A stretch of 42,897 bases of DNA, taken from CBDCOD01 sp965219665 (GTDB lineage: Bacteria; Pseudomonadota; Gammaproteobacteria; CAKMZV01). Where the stretch lies: assembly GCA_965219665.1 (NCBI GenBank), contig CBDCOD010000005.1, forward strand, positions 1-42,897, written 5' to 3'. Below are positions 16,504 to 25,612 of the stretch, in pieces. Under the pieces are notes generated by a model, which made no database searches, was not told where the DNA came from, and saw nothing but the letters and a program-made list of their open reading frames with translations. The position numbers and the translations under genes were made by a program. Within the stretch, counting starts at the first letter, position 1, and the number at the start of each line of letters is the position of its first letter.

Positions 16504-16830
16504 CTACTTCACTGAACAATACTTTGCTGCTTCTTTTTGAGCAGCTTCAAAGTATTTTTTAGCCGCATCAGCATTTGTTTTTGCTAGTTGCTCTAAGGCA
16601 GCTTTTTGTATAGCGCTCGCTTCTGCGAATAAGCTTTGGACTGCTTGTAGGTTATTGGCATTTTGTGCTTTATTTGCCAATGCAAAAACTTTCTCAAACT
16701 GCTCAGTGGACTGCTGACGCGTTTCTTCTAATGCCTTCTGAGTAGTCTCAAAATTTAATTGTGCTGTATTCCAAAAAAGCTCTAAGTTTTTCTTTAGATT
16801 CTGCTCTACATTGTTATCGAATGTGCTCAT
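16504..16830 (-). CDS. phaP: Phasin family protein (PHA granule-associated)
   Basis: The 108-aa product is a short, almost entirely helical protein rich in Ala, Gln, Glu and Lys. It has the phasin pattern: an N-terminal amphipathic segment (NLKKNLELFWNTAQLNFE) followed by heptad-like AA and QK-rich helices. Phasins coat PHA granules and control their size. The call rests on this composition and on its place as first gene of the pha operon, right after a promoter with a PhaR-like operator, the best known target of that repressor. AGGAG lies 5 nt before the ATG. Confidence 0.9.
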   Translation of the reverse strand: MSTFDNNVEQNLKKNLELFWNTAQLNFETTQKALEETRQQSTEQFEKVFALANKAQNANNLQAVQSLFAEASAIQKAALEQLAKTNADAAKKYFEAAQKEAAKYCSVK

Positions 16831-16896
16831 AATTTCTCCTAATTAGGGGGTTAAGATTTACTGCACAAAACAATTTGGTGCAATATAACGAAGTGC

Positions 16897-16925
16897 ATTA
16901 TATGCTGCATTGCAGCATATAGCAA
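16897..16925 (-). promoter_or_regulatory. pha operon promoter with embedded PhaR-type operator
   Basis: On the minus strand TTGCTA (16925-16920) and a perfect TATAAT (16902-16897) are separated by exactly 17 nt. The spacer is filled by a palindrome with 10-bp arms ATATGCTGCA and TGCAGCATAT around one base (16900-16920). It contains CTGC-N3-GCAG (16905-16915), the motif reported for PhaR repressors. Further GTGCA half-sites lie just downstream (16876-16898). Occupancy would block RNA polymerase directly. No phaR gene is in the window. Confidence 0.75.
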
Positions 16926-17101
16926 GTGCTAATTATATTTTTACATATTAAAGTGCATGATTTAAGGAGAAAAATATTGGCGTGATAGTCTATTTTACGC
17001 ACAATGCTAAGCGTTTAGAGTGGATGCAGGGGTACAATGGCGGGTTTGTGAGACAGACGTATACAAAAATCATTCAACTTTGAGAAGCAATAAACGCAAT
17101 C

Positions 17102-18394
17102 ATGCAGATATCCAATAGTATCAAGGCGTTTGCACAAGCGCAAAAAAGCATTCCCGGGGGTGTCAATTCACCAGTTCGCTCTTTTAAGGGCGTTGGTGGT
17201 AATCCAATCTTTATTGATAGTGCCGATGGTGCCTACATTACGGATATAGATGGTCAGATTTACATAGACTATGTTGGCTCTTGGGGACCAATGATATTAG
17301 GTCACAATGCTGCTCCTATTCGCAATGCTATTATTTCTGCTGCTGAAAAGGGTATTAGTTTTGGTGCACCAACCCAATTAGAGACACAGTTGGCAGAAAA
17401 AATGCTTGCATTGATGCCTTCTATGGATAAAGTGCGTTTTGTTAATTCAGGAACGGAAGCCACAATGAGTGCTTTGCGTTTGGCAAGAGCCTATAGTGGA
17501 CGTGATATCATTGTTAAGTTCGAAGGATGCTATCATGGTCATGCTGATGCGTTATTAGTAAAAGGAGGGTCTGGCATGCTCACTTTAGGGCAGCCCAGTT
17601 CTCCCGGCGTCCCTGTAGCACTGGCAGAACTAACAGCCACACTGGAGTATAACAATACAGAGGCATTAGAAACTTTTTTTGCAGAGAAAGGTCATTCAGT
17701 TGGAGCGGTGATTATCGAGCCAGTTGCTGGGAATATGAACTGTATCCCAGCCACAGTCCATTTTTTGCAGACTCTACGGGAGTTATGCACACAGCATAAT
17801 GTGGTATTGATTTTTGATGAGGTCATGAGTGGGTTTAGGGTGTCATTGGGAGGCGCGCAATCCATTTATGGTATTAGCCCAGATCTAACCTGCTTAGGTA
17901 AAATTATTGGTGGTGGGATGCCGGTCGGTGCATTTGGAGGTAGAGCAGATATTATGGAACTGCTTGCTCCTTTAGGTTCTGTCTATCAGGCAGGGACTTT
18001 ATCAGGTAACCCGCTTTGTATGGCAGCCGGTCTTGCGATGATGGATGCTATTTCTGCACCAGGGTTTTATGAAACACTAACGCATAAGACAGAGCAATTA
18101 TGTGCAGGTTTACTACACAGTGCCAAGCAAGCTGGGGTGGATATGCAGGTGAATCAGCGGGGTGCAATGTTCGGACTATTTATTGGGGCTAAAGAAGCAA
18201 TTACCCGCTTTAATCAAGTAGGAGCAGGGGTTGAGCAATACAATCAATTTTTCCATGCTATGCTCGAATATGGCGTATATATGGCACCATCAGCCTATGA
18301 AGCAGGTTTTGTCAGTGCCGCTCATGGAGAAAGGGAAATTGAGCAAACGCTCCAAGCTGCGCAAAAGGCACTGGTTAAGTGTATTAAGCGTTAA
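17102..18394 (+). CDS. hemL: Glutamate-1-semialdehyde 2,1-aminomutase
   Basis: This 430-aa PLP enzyme converts glutamate-1-semialdehyde to 5-aminolevulinate in the C5 heme pathway. The N-terminal PGGVNSPVRSF, the GTEATMSALRLARA helix start (117-130), the GCYHGHADALL loop, DEVMSGFR (239-246) and the PLP lysine Lys267 (LGKIIGGGMPVGAFGG) are all present. The length agrees with the family (about 426-430). It is divergent from phaP and is followed after 33 nt by secA, suggesting cotranscription. No strong Shine-Dalgarno is seen before the ATG. Confidence 0.97.
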   Translation: MQISNSIKAFAQAQKSIPGGVNSPVRSFKGVGGNPIFIDSADGAYITDIDGQIYIDYVGSWGPMILGHNAAPIRNAIISAAEKGISFGAPTQLETQLAEKMLALMPSMDKVRFVNSGTEATMSALRLARAYSGRDIIVKFEGCYHGHADALLVKGGSGMLTLGQPSSPGVPVALAELTATLEYNNTEALETFFAEKGHSVGAVIIEPVAGNMNCIPATVHFLQTLRELCTQHNVVLIFDEVMSGFRVSLGGAQSIYGISPDLTCLGKIIGGGMPVGAFGGRADIMELLAPLGSVYQAGTLSGNPLCMAAGLAMMDAISAPGFYETLTHKTEQLCAGLLHSAKQAGVDMQVNQRGAMFGLFIGAKEAITRFNQVGAGVEQYNQFFHAMLEYGVYMAPSAYEAGFVSAAHGEREIEQTLQAAQKALVKCIKR

Positions 18395-18427
18395 TCTAAG
18401 TTAAGCAAATTTAAGAAATAAAGGAAT

Positions 18428-21202
18428 ATGTTAGGCTCATTATTAAAAGGCGTTTTTGGGACAAGTAATAGCCGTGAAGTAAAGCATTATAGTAAAAAGG
18501 TGGCTGCAATCAATGCGAAAGAGGCAGCAATGCAGGCGCTTAGCGACGATCAATTGCGTGAGCAGACTCAGTTGCTAAAACAACGTCTGGCTGATGGGGC
18601 AGTATTAGATGACCTGTTAGTTGACGCATTCGCTGTGTGCCGCGAAGCCAGTGTGCGTGTATTAGGTATGCGCCATTTTGATGTACAGTTGATTGGTGGC
18701 ATGGTATTGCATGATGGCAAAATCGCAGAGATGGGAACAGGTGAGGGCAAAACTTTGGTTGCAACGCTACCCGTTTATTTGAACGCATTGACGGGTAGAG
18801 GGGTGCATGTTGTCACAGTGAATGACTATCTTGCCAAGCGTGATTCTGAATGGATGGGGCAACTCTATAAGTTTTTAGGGCTGACTGTTGGGGTTATTCT
18901 TTCAGAGCAGCTATGGAAAAATAAATACCGCCAATACAATGCAGACATAACCTATGGAACCAACAATGAATTTGGCTTTGACTATTTGCGTGATAACATG
19001 GCATTTTCTGTAGAAGATAGGATGCAGCGTGAATACTCATTCGCTATTGTTGACGAAGTAGACTCAATTCTGATTGATGAAGCACGTACTCCATTGATTA
19101 TTTCTGGACCAGCAGAAGATGATGTCAGCCTCTACGGAAAGCTAAATGCTCTGCCTAAAAAACTGAAAGCTCAAATAGGGGAAATAGACAAGGAGGGCAA
19201 GCCCAGTGCAGACTATAAAGCAGGTGATTATATTTTAGATGAGAAGAACCAATCAGTTACGCTAACCGAGCAAGGGCATGAAGAGGTAGAAGACTATCTG
19301 GCAGCTCAGAAATTGCTCAATAAAGGTGAGAATCTGTACGATGCGCGCAATATCAATATGATGCAAAACATCAACGCTGCTATTCGCGCTCATACCCTAT
19401 ACGAGCGTGATAGAGATTACATCGTAGAGGACAGTCAAATTGTTATTATTGATGAGTTCACTGGACGCAAAATGCAAGGAAGGCGATGGTCAGATGGACT
19501 GCATCAGGCAGTAGAGGCAAAGGAAGGCGTGCCTATTCAGAATGAAAATCAAACATTAGCTTCAATTACCTTTCAAAACTACTTTAAGCTTTATGACAAA
19601 TTAGCTGGCATGACGGGTACGGCTGATACAGAGGCAGTAGAGTTTCAACAAATCTATGATTTACCTGTTGTTATCATTCCAGCCAATAAAACAGTACAGC
19701 GACAAGATCGCGCTGATGTGGTGTATTTAACTCAGCAGGAAAAATACAATGCCTTAGTGGAGCACTTAAAGGAAGTGCATAAAACCGGACAGCCCATACT
19801 GGTTGGTACTGCCTCCATCGACAGCTCTGAATTGCTCTCTACACTGCTTACAAAGGCAGGATTAAAACATGAAATCTTGAATGCTAAGCAGCACGAAAGA
19901 GAAGCGCACATCATTGCGCAAGCAGGAAGTGAAAATTCACTTACTATTGCTACTAATATGGCAGGTCGTGGTACTGATATTGTGTTGGGCGGTAATGTAG
20001 AGTTTGAAATTGACAATATTGAAGGGATAACACAGCAACAGCAGCAAGAACTACGTAAGCAATGGGAGAAAAACCATGAACGGGTATTGAGCTTGGGCGG
20101 CTTACATGTTGTGGCGACAGAACGCCATGAGTCACGGCGGGTAGACAACCAATTGCGTGGGCGCTCTGGTCGTCAGGGCGATCCGGGTAGTAGTGTGTTT
20201 TTCCTTTCTTTAGAAGATGATTTGATGCGCGTATTTGCGACCGATAGAGTACGCTCTATGATGTCCAAACTTGGACTGAAAGATGGTGAGTCTATAGAAC
20301 ATGCTTGGGTAACGAAGGCGATTGCCAATGCGCAGAAAAAAGTAGAGGGGCGGAATTTTGAAATCCGCAAACAATTGTTAGAGTACGATAACGTGGTTAA
20401 TGAACAGCGCAAGGTCATCTATAAACAGCGCAATGATATTATGGCTGGCAGTGACTGGAAAGAGTACGTCTCTGAGCTGCGTGAGGAGGATGTATATAGC
20501 ACCTTAGACACGTATATCCCACCTTCATCCATAGAAGAACAGTGGGACATTGCCACCTTAGAAGAAGTGTTGCGCGATGAATACAATGTCAATTTACCAG
20601 TTGCGCAGTGGTTAGAAGCAGATGATTCTTTAGCAGAAGAGGGTGTCAAGCAACGTGTATTAGAAGAAATTGAAGCAGTCTATGCTGAGAAGGAGCAAAA
20701 GGTAGGGGCTGAAGTGCTGCGTAATTTTGAAAAAGCAGTTCTGCTTCATATTTTAGACAGTGCATGGAAAGAGCATTTGGCAGGTTTAGACTACTTGCGA
20801 CAAGGCATTCACCTACGTGGTTATGCGCAACGTAATCCTGTGCAGGAGTATAAGAAAGAGTCTTTTGAGATGTTTGGCGAGATGCTCAATAACATTCGTC
20901 ACGATGTAACTAAGGTGCTCTGCTTTGTACGTCTACAAGATGAAAGTGATGTAGATGCGATTGATAATCGTCGGCAACACCAAGCGCCGATGCAGATGCA
21001 ACATGCAGACGCACAAGGGATGAGCAGTGTTCCAGATCACATGAGCCGTCCTAAGCCTGCATCAGCTCAGCAGTTCTATGGCTCTGGTGAAAATAATCAG
21101 ATGCCATTTCGCCGCCAAGGTAAAAAAACTGGCCGTAATGATCCGTGTCCCTGTGGTTCGGGCAAAAAATTCAAACAATGTCACGGTAAGGTACAAAGTT
21201 AA
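18428..21202 (+). CDS. secA: Protein translocase ATPase SecA
   Basis: This 924-aa motor ATPase drives preproteins through SecYEG. Walker A is GTGEGKT (103-109) and a DEVDSILIDEARTPLIISG Walker B region follows. The second nucleotide fold carries TNMAGRGTDI and the arginine-finger region RRVDNQLRGRSGRQGDPG. The C-terminal zinc tail is intact (Cys907, Cys909, Cys918, His919 in CPCGSGKKFKQCHG), giving a SecB/lipid-binding end. Length is typical of gammaproteobacteria (about 900). It follows hemL closely rather than the common secM-secA-mutT order. Confidence 0.98.
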   Translation: MLGSLLKGVFGTSNSREVKHYSKKVAAINAKEAAMQALSDDQLREQTQLLKQRLADGAVLDDLLVDAFAVCREASVRVLGMRHFDVQLIGGMVLHDGKIAEMGTGEGKTLVATLPVYLNALTGRGVHVVTVNDYLAKRDSEWMGQLYKFLGLTVGVILSEQLWKNKYRQYNADITYGTNNEFGFDYLRDNMAFSVEDRMQREYSFAIVDEVDSILIDEARTPLIISGPAEDDVSLYGKLNALPKKLKAQIGEIDKEGKPSADYKAGDYILDEKNQSVTLTEQGHEEVEDYLAAQKLLNKGENLYDARNINMMQNINAAIRAHTLYERDRDYIVEDSQIVIIDEFTGRKMQGRRWSDGLHQAVEAKEGVPIQNENQTLASITFQNYFKLYDKLAGMTGTADTEAVEFQQIYDLPVVIIPANKTVQRQDRADVVYLTQQEKYNALVEHLKEVHKTGQPILVGTASIDSSELLSTLLTKAGLKHEILNAKQHEREAHIIAQAGSENSLTIATNMAGRGTDIVLGGNVEFEIDNIEGITQQQQQELRKQWEKNHERVLSLGGLHVVATERHESRRVDNQLRGRSGRQGDPGSSVFFLSLEDDLMRVFATDRVRSMMSKLGLKDGESIEHAWVTKAIANAQKKVEGRNFEIRKQLLEYDNVVNEQRKVIYKQRNDIMAGSDWKEYVSELREEDVYSTLDTYIPPSSIEEQWDIATLEEVLRDEYNVNLPVAQWLEADDSLAEEGVKQRVLEEIEAVYAEKEQKVGAEVLRNFEKAVLLHILDSAWKEHLAGLDYLRQGIHLRGYAQRNPVQEYKKESFEMFGEMLNNIRHDVTKVLCFVRLQDESDVDAIDNRRQHQAPMQMQHADAQGMSSVPDHMSRPKPASAQQFYGSGENNQMPFRRQGKKTGRNDPCPCGSGKKFKQCHGKVQS

Positions 21203-21239
21203 GTAGCTTATAAACTGCAACTAATAAATGACGGGTTAT

Positions 21240-21308
21240 ATGTTAGAATCAGTGCCAGACTTGACAGTTGATTTCAATGGTATTGGTGAAGCAAAAGGTA
21301 TTAAATGA
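21240..21308 (+). CDS. Possible 22-codon leader ORF coupled to the lipoprotein gene
   Basis: A short frame (MLESVPDLTVDFNGIGEAKGIK) starts at 21240 and its TGA overlaps the lipoprotein ATG in an ATGA arrangement, which would allow translational coupling. No strong ribosome site precedes it and no homolog is known to me, so it may be chance. The lipoprotein has its own AAGG site inside this frame. Confidence 0.25.
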   Translation: MLESVPDLTVDFNGIGEAKGIK

Positions 21309-21913
21309 ATATATTAAAGAAAGTAATGTTATTAGCATGTGCAGCGTTCACATTGACTGGCTGTAGTTTATTGGTGGGTACGCAGCCTGGGGAACTATCC
21401 AGTGGTTTTGCCAAAGTGTCTAAGCAACTCTATTTGCGTATGGAACCTGTATGGCTGACAAGCGATGTAAAGTTGGGTATGTACTGGGACGAACGCTTAG
21501 AAGCTGAACATTATTTTTTTGATGTTCTAGCAAAGAGTACAGCAAATATAGAAGAGGGAAAATCTTTACAGGTAAACATAGATGGTGCCCACTATGTGCT
21601 TGCAACAGTAGAGGGTGAAATGGATGCTTATACAAAGACGTATTATGCTTCATTGTCAGGTTGGTCTTTTAAGCGCTATAAAATTGATAAGGCGACTGTA
21701 GAAGCCATGCTTAATGCAAAAGAAACAGTGCTTATTATTGAAACATCAAAAACCTTTATTAACGCTTCATTCACTCCTCCAGGAGCTACAGCCTCTGAGA
21801 ACATGCATGACAAATTCCGCGCATTTATAGAAAAAGCTGCAGAAGAAAAAAGGGCAGCACTTGGGCACATAGATCCTAAAACTGGACTCTACAAAAGAGA
21901 CCGCTCTCGCTAA
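21305..21913 (+). CDS. Predicted lipoprotein of unknown function
   Basis: This 202-aa protein starts with a lipoprotein signal (KK, hydrophobic core, lipobox L-T-G-C20), so it is lipidated and probably reaches the outer membrane, given Ser21 after the Cys. The body is mixed alpha/beta, with Tyr-rich YTKTYYASLSGWSFKRYKID near residues 103-122, and ends in a charged tail (EEKRAALGHIDPKTGLYKRDRSR). I recognise no domain. It lies 102 nt after secA. Homology to other lipoproteins in the same genomic position would be needed to say more. Confidence 0.8.
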   Translation: MNILKKVMLLACAAFTLTGCSLLVGTQPGELSSGFAKVSKQLYLRMEPVWLTSDVKLGMYWDERLEAEHYFFDVLAKSTANIEEGKSLQVNIDGAHYVLATVEGEMDAYTKTYYASLSGWSFKRYKIDKATVEAMLNAKETVLIIETSKTFINASFTPPGATASENMHDKFRAFIEKAAEEKRAALGHIDPKTGLYKRDRSR

Positions 21914-22222
21914 TCCTGTTTTACGCTATTTTATCTTCTTAGCAAACAAGACTTCTGTCTAATATTGAAAGGCTTTTGTTTTTCTCTTGCCTATGTAAAG
22001 GCGGACAGCATGGAATACAGTGCATACCAGTACAGTATTGGTAATGAGAGCATTTTTTACATTACTTCACTTTGCTTATATAAAAATGTAATAGGTTGCT
22101 GAAGGTGTATAGTTTTATGCACCTTTGAGTATATAAAAAGGGATAATAGCGCGCTTTCATAGCAATTAATCGCTTTGGTCGCCGCCATTATAGAGAAATA
22201 GTATAGTATTGATAGTAATACC
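21914..22222. other. Intergenic region upstream of ileS
   Basis: It holds a 9-bp hairpin AAGGTGTAT / ATGCACCTT at 22102-22125 without a T-run, followed by AT-rich sequence (TATATAAAAAGGGATAAT). This is where the ileS promoter should lie, but I could not fix a good -35/-10 pair. No T-box or tRNA-like structure is recognised, and no gene is seen. Confidence 0.4.
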
Positions 22223-25036
22223 GTGAGTGATAAGAAAGAAAACAAATATCAAAGTACATTAAATCTGCCACAGACGGCTTTTCCAATGCGTGCCAATTTG
22301 GCGCAACAGGAGCCGAAACGATTAAAGGCGTGGCAGCAGCAAGATGTTTATAGGAAATTGCGTGCGCAACGCAAAGGCGCACCAAAATTCACGTTGCACG
22401 ATGGGCCACCTTATGCTAATGGGGATATTCATATTGGGCATGTAGTCAATAAGGTGCTCAAAGATATTATTGTTAAGTCTAAGTCGCTTAGTGGCTATGA
22501 TGCCCCTTATGTGCCTGGTTGGGACTGCCATGGTCTGCCTATTGAATGGCAGATTGAGAAGAAACACGGTAAGATTGGGACAAAATTATCAGCAGATGCA
22601 TTTCGCCAAAAGTGCCGCGATTATGCACAGCGTCATATTGACAGGCAGCGTGAGGACTTTAAGCGCTTAGGGATTATTGGTGACTGGGATAATCCGTATT
22701 TAACAAAAGACTATCTCTTTGAGGCATCGGAGGTGCGTGCGCTGGCTAAGATGGTTGAGCACGGCTATGTTAAGCGTGGCTTGAAGGCAGTGTATTGGAG
22801 TACAGGGTGTGCTTCCGCATTGGCGGAGGCTGAAGTGGAATACGAAGACAAAATATCTAATGCCGTAGATGTCGCATACCCCGTGGTTGATCGATCTATT
22901 TGGTCTAAGAAATTGGACTGCTGCTGTGAAGATATAGCAGTCGTTATTTGGACAACCACTCCGTGGACGTTTCCTGGTAGTAGGGCGGTTTGTTTGCATG
23001 CGGATATTCAGTATAGTGCTGTGTGCTATCAAGGGAAAGCGTACCTATTAGCGACAGATCTAGTAGAGACCTGTGCTGCGCGCTATGGCTGGGATATGGA
23101 TGCCGTGCAATATTGTGGCACAGTGGATGGTGCTTCCTTAGAAAATTTACAGGTATATCACCCTTTCTATGATGAGCATCAATTACCCATTGTACTGGGT
23201 GAGCATGTGACAACGGAAAGCGGTACTGGTTGTGTACATACAGCGCCTGCACATGGGCCTGAGGATTTTGCTATCGGGCGTCAGTACCATTTAGACTTGA
23301 GTTGTCCTGTAGATGAAAATGGTGTATATCTACCCTCAGTCCCTCTGTTTGCTAAACAGTTTGTTTATAAGGCAGAGCATGGTATCATAGAACTGCTCAG
23401 GCAGAAAGGGCATCTGATTTTACATGAGCCTTTTAAGCACAGTTACCCGCACTGTTGGCGCACTAAAACGCCATTGATATTTCGTGCTACTACGCAATGG
23501 TTTATTAGCATGGATCGTTTGCGTGATGAAGCTTTGACAGCGATTGATTCTATTAAATTTGTACCAGATTGGGGTGAGAATCGCATGCGTGGCATGTTAG
23601 AAAATCGCCCAGATTGGTGTATATCACGCCAGCGATTTTGGGGGGTGCCTATTCCACTATTTACACATAAGGAAACAGGCGATATTCATCCTGACACGAT
23701 CTCAATATTAGAGCGTGTAGCACATAGTATAGAGCAGAATGGCATTGACATATGGTTTGACTCTACTAGTAGTGATTGGTTAGGTGATGAAGCTGATGAC
23801 TATGAGCAAACTAAAGATATCTTAGATGTGTGGTTTGATTCAGGTGTTACGCACTTTGGTGTAGGAAGTGTGCGTGAAGAGGTACAGATACCTGCAGATT
23901 TATATTTAGAGGGATCAGATCAGCACCGTGGCTGGTTTCAATCTTCACTATTGACCAGTGTAATGATGAACGGGCATCCACCGTATAAGACATTATTAAC
24001 ACATGGGTTTACAGTAGATGAAAGTGGGCGCAAGATGTCTAAGTCATTAGGTAATGTCATTGCGCCACAGAAAATTTGTAATCAGTATGGTGCAGATGTG
24101 CTGCGTTTGTGGGTATCGGCTGCGGACTATCGTCAAGAGATGAGCGTATCAGATGGCATTATCAAACATACAGCAGAGGCGTATCGTAGGATACGCAACA
24201 CACTGCGTTTTATGCATAGTAATTTATATGACTTTAACCCTAATCAGGCTATTGCCTCAGATGAGATGGTCTGGTTAGACAGGTGGGCACTTGATCGAAC
24301 ACTATGCTTGCAAAATAGTATTAAAGTCGCCTACTCTGAGTACAGTTTCCACAAAATTTATCAGGAACTACATAATTTTTGCTCAGTAGACATGGGAGGT
24401 TTCTATTTAGATATTATCAAAGATAGACTCTATACAGCTAAGGCAGATAGTATCGCACGCCGGTCGGCTCAAACCGCATTACACGGTATCTTGCATGCAA
24501 TGGTGCGTTGGATAGCTCCTATTTTGTCATTTACTGCTGAGGAACTATGGCAGTGTATGGAGCATCGTCAGGAAGAATCAGTGTTGATGACGCAGTGGTA
24601 CGATGGTTTAGTTGTATTACCAGATGGGCAGTACGATAGAGATTTTTGGCAACATATTATGATGCTGAAGGAGGCAGTTGCAAAGCCTTTAGAAGCATTA
24701 AGACAGGAAGGCGCGATAGGCGGTTCTTTAGATGCAGAGGTAGATTTGTATGTTGATGCGTCTTGGCTGGAGCGCTTAAATGCGTTGGAAGACGAGTTAC
24801 GATTTGTATTGATTACTTCGTATGCGCGTGTTCATCCTATAGATACTGCGCCACCTAATGCACAGCCGAGTATACTGGAAGGTGTTACTATTTGTGTTAT
24901 ACCTAGCACATTTCCGCGTTGTGCACGTTCGTGGCATCGCCGTGCTGAGGTTGGTCAGGACCCTAATTATCCTGATTTAGACGCACGCTCTATTTGTAAT
25001 ATTTCCGGAGAAGGTGAGGTGCGCGTATATGCATGA
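22223..25036 (+). CDS. ileS: Isoleucine--tRNA ligase
   Basis: This 937-aa class I synthetase charges tRNA-Ile. It has the HIGH motif (70-73, GDIHIGHV), the editing-domain WTTTPWTFPGSRAV and GTGCVHTAPAHGPEDF segments, WFDSG, and KMSKS (604-608). It starts at GTG, and the MSDKKENKYQSTLNLPQTAFPMR start fits the family, but no good Shine-Dalgarno precedes it. The C-terminal zinc finger, C-x-x-C-W-H ... C-G-R-C in E. coli, reads C900-A-R-S903-W-H ... D920-A-R-S923 here, so three of four zinc ligands are missing although the surrounding sequence is conserved. Its stop overlaps the lspA start by 8 nt. No ribF precedes it, unlike many relatives. Confidence 0.97.
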   Translation: MSDKKENKYQSTLNLPQTAFPMRANLAQQEPKRLKAWQQQDVYRKLRAQRKGAPKFTLHDGPPYANGDIHIGHVVNKVLKDIIVKSKSLSGYDAPYVPGWDCHGLPIEWQIEKKHGKIGTKLSADAFRQKCRDYAQRHIDRQREDFKRLGIIGDWDNPYLTKDYLFEASEVRALAKMVEHGYVKRGLKAVYWSTGCASALAEAEVEYEDKISNAVDVAYPVVDRSIWSKKLDCCCEDIAVVIWTTTPWTFPGSRAVCLHADIQYSAVCYQGKAYLLATDLVETCAARYGWDMDAVQYCGTVDGASLENLQVYHPFYDEHQLPIVLGEHVTTESGTGCVHTAPAHGPEDFAIGRQYHLDLSCPVDENGVYLPSVPLFAKQFVYKAEHGIIELLRQKGHLILHEPFKHSYPHCWRTKTPLIFRATTQWFISMDRLRDEALTAIDSIKFVPDWGENRMRGMLENRPDWCISRQRFWGVPIPLFTHKETGDIHPDTISILERVAHSIEQNGIDIWFDSTSSDWLGDEADDYEQTKDILDVWFDSGVTHFGVGSVREEVQIPADLYLEGSDQHRGWFQSSLLTSVMMNGHPPYKTLLTHGFTVDESGRKMSKSLGNVIAPQKICNQYGADVLRLWVSAADYRQEMSVSDGIIKHTAEAYRRIRNTLRFMHSNLYDFNPNQAIASDEMVWLDRWALDRTLCLQNSIKVAYSEYSFHKIYQELHNFCSVDMGGFYLDIIKDRLYTAKADSIARRSAQTALHGILHAMVRWIAPILSFTAEELWQCMEHRQEESVLMTQWYDGLVVLPDGQYDRDFWQHIMMLKEAVAKPLEALRQEGAIGGSLDAEVDLYVDASWLERLNALEDELRFVLITSYARVHPIDTAPPNAQPSILEGVTICVIPSTFPRCARSWHRRAEVGQDPNYPDLDARSICNISGEGEVRVYA

Positions 25037-25577
25037 CTTTGATTCATTTAAGTATGGTTCTCCCCCGAAAATTCGTTGGATGGAAAGTGGGTTGCTCATG
25101 CTGCCCTTCGTCTTTTTGGTATTATTATTAGATCAGGTATCTAAAGAGATTGTTTCTTTCTTATTTACCTATGGTCATAGGTACGAAGTCATGCCTTCTT
25201 TTAATATTTATTTAGTGCATAACCCTGGTGCAGCTTTTAGCTTATTTGCTGATTGGGGAGGCTATCAGCGCTGGGTTTTAGCAGGTTTTTCCGCTATTGT
25301 ATCTTGCGCTCTGCTGTATTTTATGCGTTGCGCAAGCTGGACGGAATCTCGCTTGTATTGCGTGAGCCTGGCGTTGTTGCTCGCTGGTGCCTTGGGCAAT
25401 TTAGTTGATAGGGCATTGCTTGGCTATGTTGTTGACTTTATAGATTTGTATTGGCAAAATTGGCATTGGCCTGCTTTCAATGTTGCTGATACCAGTATTA
25501 CCATTGGCGCTTTATTACTTCTGTTAGACACCACTTTACAGCCCAAGCAAGAAAAACGCTTGACTGAATTTAAGTAA
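25029..25577 (+). CDS. lspA: Prolipoprotein signal peptidase (signal peptidase II)
   Basis: This inner-membrane aspartyl protease removes signal peptides from lipidated prolipoproteins; several lipoproteins in this window are its likely substrates. The 182-aa form has four hydrophobic segments and the family motifs DQVSK, VHNPGAAFS, GNLVDR (Asp127) and FNVADTSI (Asp154), the last two giving the catalytic pair. The frame also opens at a GTG at 25014, but the ATG at 25029 has AGGTG 7 nt before it and was preferred. It overlaps the ileS end and is surely cotranscribed with it. Confidence 0.96.
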   Translation: MHDFDSFKYGSPPKIRWMESGLLMLPFVFLVLLLDQVSKEIVSFLFTYGHRYEVMPSFNIYLVHNPGAAFSLFADWGGYQRWVLAGFSAIVSCALLYFMRCASWTESRLYCVSLALLLAGALGNLVDRALLGYVVDFIDLYWQNWHWPAFNVADTSITIGALLLLLDTTLQPKQEKRLTEFK

Positions 25578-25612
25578 GGTTAAGGAGACCGTTTCACAAC
25601 CCAACAGCCTCT

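Noticed and set aside
19732..20649. Minus-strand frames of 60-138 codons inside secA
   Set aside because: They are antisense shadows with Ser/Cys-rich, unlikely composition and no ribosome sites; the same applies to the antisense frames in carB, ileS and fusA.
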